DNA from: an uncultured Eubacteriales bacterium | GTDB taxonomy: Bacteria > Bacillota > Clostridia > UBA1381 | DNA length: 8,871 nt | Direction of reading: 5' to 3' | NCBI GenBank assembly: GCA_900556575.1 | Contig: USPO01000049.1 | Location: forward strand, 1-8,871 | Shown: in pieces, positions 7,601-8,871 of the stretch | Layout of the letters: the number at the start of each line of letters is the position of its first letter | How positions within the stretch are numbered: position 1 is the stretch's first letter | Notes under the pieces: generated by a model | The model's input: only the letters and a program-made list of their open reading frames with translations | What the model was told of the DNA's origin: nothing | Databases searched by the model: none | Translations under genes and position numbers: made by a program

Positions 7601-8566
7601 AAGTGCAGCACTGGCGGTATTTACATTAATGCTGTCAGCTGCTCCGGTTGTATAGCGGTTTAAGAGATTGCCGTTTTCATCTGCAGTTGTTATACAAAGC
7701 ATTGAAACGTGGTCACCGTATACAATTTTTGAGGTATCAACAGCTGTTATATCTCCTTCTGCCGGAACGGTTACATTGTATGTAAGTTCTTCGGGTTTTG
7801 GCAATTCCGTATAACGCATTTGTGAAACCTTGATGTTGTCTATATAAGTATAACGACTTGTAGTATTTTTTGTGATTGACATATCAAGTCCTGCTATATC
7901 GCTTATTCCTGCGGGATCAAAGCTGCCAGTGAATGTGCCGCTTTTTGAACCGCTTGAAATGGTTATTTCCGCACTTCCGTTATATAGATTAATTTTGTTT
8001 TGGAAATGTGTTACGGTTGAGGTCATTCCGTCACTGTTGACTGAATTTGTACAGGCGGTAAGCTGTGAATTTATATTTTGTGTTACGGAGCCGCTGTCAT
8101 CGGTTATATCATTTATTATATCGTTTCCGTCAACTTTGAGATAACCGGCTGCATTGCTTTTGTTATATGGCATGAAATGCAGTCCTATAATCTCCGCACC
8201 GTTACTGTCCGTAATTTGGTAGTCAAAGTATTGTTTGTCGATTTTTCCAAAGTTTGCATCAAATTCAATTGTGACTGCATTTTCTGAGGACTCTGCGGTT
8301 AAAGGTTCGTTCAAATTCAGCTTAATTCCGGCCCCTGAATTTGCTTTAAGACGTATGTTTCCGCTTTCTTCGGCATATTCCGCACTGCCGGTTAATATAG
8401 GAATATCCTTTGCGTCTGCATTAGAAGTGACCTGAGATGCATTGGATAAATCGCAGTATATAACGGCGGTATCTTTCAGAACTGTACCGCTGTTATCGGC
8501 AAATACTGCCGGAGCGGCAGAGACGGTAAAAGCGGTACAAAGCATTGCAGAAATAAATTTCTTCAT
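4658..8566 (-). CDS. Secreted three-module carbohydrate esterase (SGNH/CE12-like + SGNH + CE6/SASA-like)
   Basis: The product has 1302 residues. An upstream in-frame ATG at 8653 would put extra residues before the signal peptide. The ATG at 8566 has AAGGAGG seven bases upstream and starts directly with the signal peptide (about 1-23, cleavage near VFA|DN). Residues about 26-250 look like a jelly-roll/LamG-type beta-sandwich, followed by small beta domains; about 360-445 resembles the region preceding rhamnogalacturonan acetylesterases. SGNH module 1 (about 447-672) has GDS at 454-456, oxyanion Gly499, GYND at 528-531 and Asp648/His651. SGNH module 2 (about 806-1037) has GDS at 813-815, GYTND at 888-892 and His1013, but Ala1010 where Asp is expected. 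Module 3 (about 1045-1302) is CE6/sialate-O-acetylesterase-like: GQSNM with Ser1059, WCQGETD at 1186-1192, Asp1277/His1280. No dockerin, SLH or LPXTG anchor is visible. The likely role is extracellular removal of acetyl esters from pectin or xylan; the exact substrate is inferred. Confidence 0.9.
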   Translation of the reverse strand: MKKFISAMLCTAFTVSAAPAVFADNSGTVLKDTAVIYCDLSNASQVTSNADAKDIPILTGSAEYAEESGNIRLKANSGAGIKLNLNEPLTAESSENAVTIEFDANFGKIDKQYFDYQITDSNGAEIIGLHFMPYNKSNAAGYLKVDGNDIINDITDDSGSVTQNINSQLTACTNSVNSDGMTSTVTHFQNKINLYNGSAEITISSGSKSGTFTGSFDPAGISDIAGLDMSITKNTTSRYTYIDNIKVSQMRYTELPKPEELTYNVTVPAEGDITAVDTSKIVYGDHVSMLCITTADENGNLLNRYTTGAADSINVNTASAALVEVVPVYSYTELSDTIFNTADGSVLENPTVLGEIPDGRYDISIQKSDEKLTDIYINGAMAVNNAEQPGKGRGSTKGSLCTVNDIKIDGGKVRINTQRDEYNGRTYPNAPISSVTITPTSKITNRKTKITILGDSLVCNYYGGRRESDLGSNQTGWGQQLSNFIDTSKYEIVNLANSGHYAKILYETAMSGALANSLPGDIILCQCGYNDRVRSNAEEMTEYMTKMYNDASAAGLKIIFVAPPATCDPETKYNDGYANPIDTTADDYVNSSYSYPVRYSDIVEQTAASLGAGFINLSEYSYNYLTSIYGKSISTAKELYVKNMGVSDYIHLSYTGAMKWGSFIAQSLYDNGYVNDINTDFNYTVTDSDGNDIVCRVYDGDTPLPDNHFKFYTASRGSSSITITVKPQAEGYIYASLYTSSGRLIAAKQCEANGSSQSIEFDLPSESGTYMKIYNWNETIEPVHEAGETIYIDSMNIDIPDYVLAGKSVYAFGDSIVYGHNKPEKSFMKLISDDYDMNLGMYAVNGASVICTDSSEKEDPEELAKGNYIINQIRKAPSEAPDVIVFDGYTNDAYGDPKTDKNNSNGGHINVMEHLGTIQGSDASEFDNSTFCGGFEQIIYEMKQKWQNTPIVFVTIHKSGGRDFEIQSKLRELSLEICEKWGVNTADIYADTSLDTRDAEQMSKYIINGAGSHPNELACREFYMPVIVGKLKSILADSPIKLPDNINESVDLAVFAGQSNMSGRGTAADSVVCDVNAGFEYKSVSRPNTLLPIQEPFGLNEDVDGKLTDINTDGSTKRTGSMVSAFVNEYYKNTGNQLVAVSASKGGTSTAEWKENLISDAVTRLDNAKKFLTDNGIKINKTFIVWCQGETDGDNNVSAEEYTQNTIDLWNEFKNHGAEHMFIIQTGHYNYIKYPSGGESHDAKYKVIRDAQQTLCESNDDFTLAASLEPYLSEMKDQYHYNQSAYNAAGTAAGAAAAEYYK

Positions 8567-8573
8567 AATATTT

Positions 8574-8580
8574 CCTCCTT
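8574..8580 (-). promoter_or_regulatory. Ribosome binding site of the three-module esterase
   Basis: AAGGAGG seven bases before the ATG at 8566. This fixes the start, overriding the longer reading from 8653. Confidence 0.9.
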
Positions 8581-8596
8581 GATAATTTAAGTCGGA

Positions 8597-8650
8597 GCAA
8601 TGCTTCTGCATTGCCTGCAGGAAACATTGCTTGCAACAGATCGTAATCTG
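8597..8650 (-). promoter_or_regulatory. Hairpin-rich leader of the esterase gene
   Basis: The transcript can form CAGAT-TACG-ATCTG (8650-8637) and GCAATGC-AGAA-GCATTGC (8614-8597). A second AGCAATG (8631-8625) can pair with the same CATTGCT (8602-8596) instead, so two folds compete just upstream of the ribosome binding site. Confidence 0.4.
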
Positions 8651-8675
8651 CACTTAGGATATATTTATTGATATA

Positions 8676-8684
8676 ATTATATCA
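8676..8684 (-). promoter_or_regulatory. Extended -10 promoter of the esterase gene
   Basis: On the minus strand this reads TGA then TATAAT, a perfect extended -10 element. The hexamer 17 bases upstream (CGTTAT) is a poor -35, which fits an activator-dependent promoter. Transcription would start near 8669, leaving a leader of about 100 bases. Two TATTGCTG repeats lie just upstream. Confidence 0.7.
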
Positions 8685-8710
8685 TTACAAATGAGGAAAT
8701 AACGGCTTAA

Positions 8711-8749
8711 TATTGCTGTAATTAATAAAATATCGTACAATTATTGCTG
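8711..8749. promoter_or_regulatory. Direct-repeat operator, two TATTGCTG copies 31 bp apart (esterase promoter)
   Basis: TATTGCTG occurs at 8711-8718 and 8742-8749 (plus-strand reading; CAGCAATA on the coding strand). The start-to-start distance is 31 bp, close to three helical turns, so both copies face the same side of the DNA. The proximal copy is centred near -45 relative to the predicted start. Flanks are AT-rich and similar (ttaa/taatt, caat/tgatt). The likely role is binding a dimeric or tandem activator; the protein is unknown. Confidence 0.65.
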
Positions 8750-8806
8750 TGATTTGTTATGGAAAATACTTGTAATTATATTTGATGCTTTTCATCTGCG
8801 GTAATT

Positions 8807-8855
8807 AAAAAAGATTGAGGCTGTTGCAAAACTCAATGAGTTTTGTGACAGCCTC
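8807..8855 (-). terminator. Compound terminator hairpin for a gene beyond the right edge
   Basis: GAGGCTGT (8817-8824) pairs with ACAGCCTC (8848-8855). After a small TG/TG internal loop, CAAAACTCA (8827-8835) pairs with TGAGTTTTG (8837-8845). On the minus strand the stem is followed after four bases by six T (8812-8807), so it would end a minus-strand transcript entering from the right. The long nearly perfect palindrome could also be a dispersed repeat. Confidence 0.6.
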
Positions 8856-8871
8856 TTGGGGTTGTAGAAAA

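Noticed and set aside
8567..8653. 29-residue upstream extension of the esterase from ATG 8653
   Set aside because: It would place charged and Cys-rich residues before a clear signal peptide and ignore the AAGGAGG next to 8566; it also covers the leader hairpins.

Overview
The window looks like a carbohydrate-degradation locus from an AT-rich Bacillota genome, most likely a gut-type Clostridia (Ruminococcaceae/Oscillospiraceae-like). This rests on strong AAGGAGG-type ribosome binding sites, TAA stops, Gram-positive-style signal peptides and the enzyme families. All recognised genes lie on the minus strand, so transcription runs from high to low coordinates. No supported gene is on the plus strand, and no RNA gene, CRISPR array or transposase was recognised.

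Layout in the direction of transcription. (1) 8871-8567: a terminator-like compound hairpin for a gene beyond the right edge, then two TATTGCTG repeats, an extended -10 promoter and a hairpin-rich leader. (2) 8566-4658: a secreted 1302-residue protein with three esterase modules (an SGNH domain resembling rhamnogalacturonan acetylesterase, a second divergent SGNH domain, and a CE6/sialate-O-acetylesterase-like domain). (3) 4652-4261: a terminator, an unexplained structured island, a second pair of TATTGCTG repeats, a promoter and a folded leader. (4) 4260-3070: a cytoplasmic GH28 polygalacturonase-family enzyme. (5) 3067-1400: a cytoplasmic GH2 enzyme with the beta-glucuronidase N-x-K signature, two bases after GH28 and probably translationally coupled to it. 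(6) A 122-bp spacer with a perfect 16-bp inverted repeat. (7) 1277 to the left edge: a secreted GH115 alpha-glucuronidase-family gene, interrupted by one in-frame TAG at codon 236 and cut off by the window edge.

Together the genes suggest use of an acetylated, uronic-acid-rich plant glycan (acidic pectin, a pectin side chain or glucuronoxylan). Secreted enzymes would strip acetyl esters, and alpha-linked glucuronate if GH115 still works. Imported oligosaccharides would then lose galacturonate and beta-glucuronate inside the cell. No transporter or regulator gene lies in the window.

The most striking signal is regulatory. Both transcription units carry two copies of TATTGCTG exactly 31 bp apart, and in both the proximal copy lies exactly 29 bp from a TATAAT -10 box. 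This is strong evidence for co-regulation by one helix-phased DNA-binding activator. The second notable point is the GH115 amber codon, which sits in otherwise conserved and open sequence.
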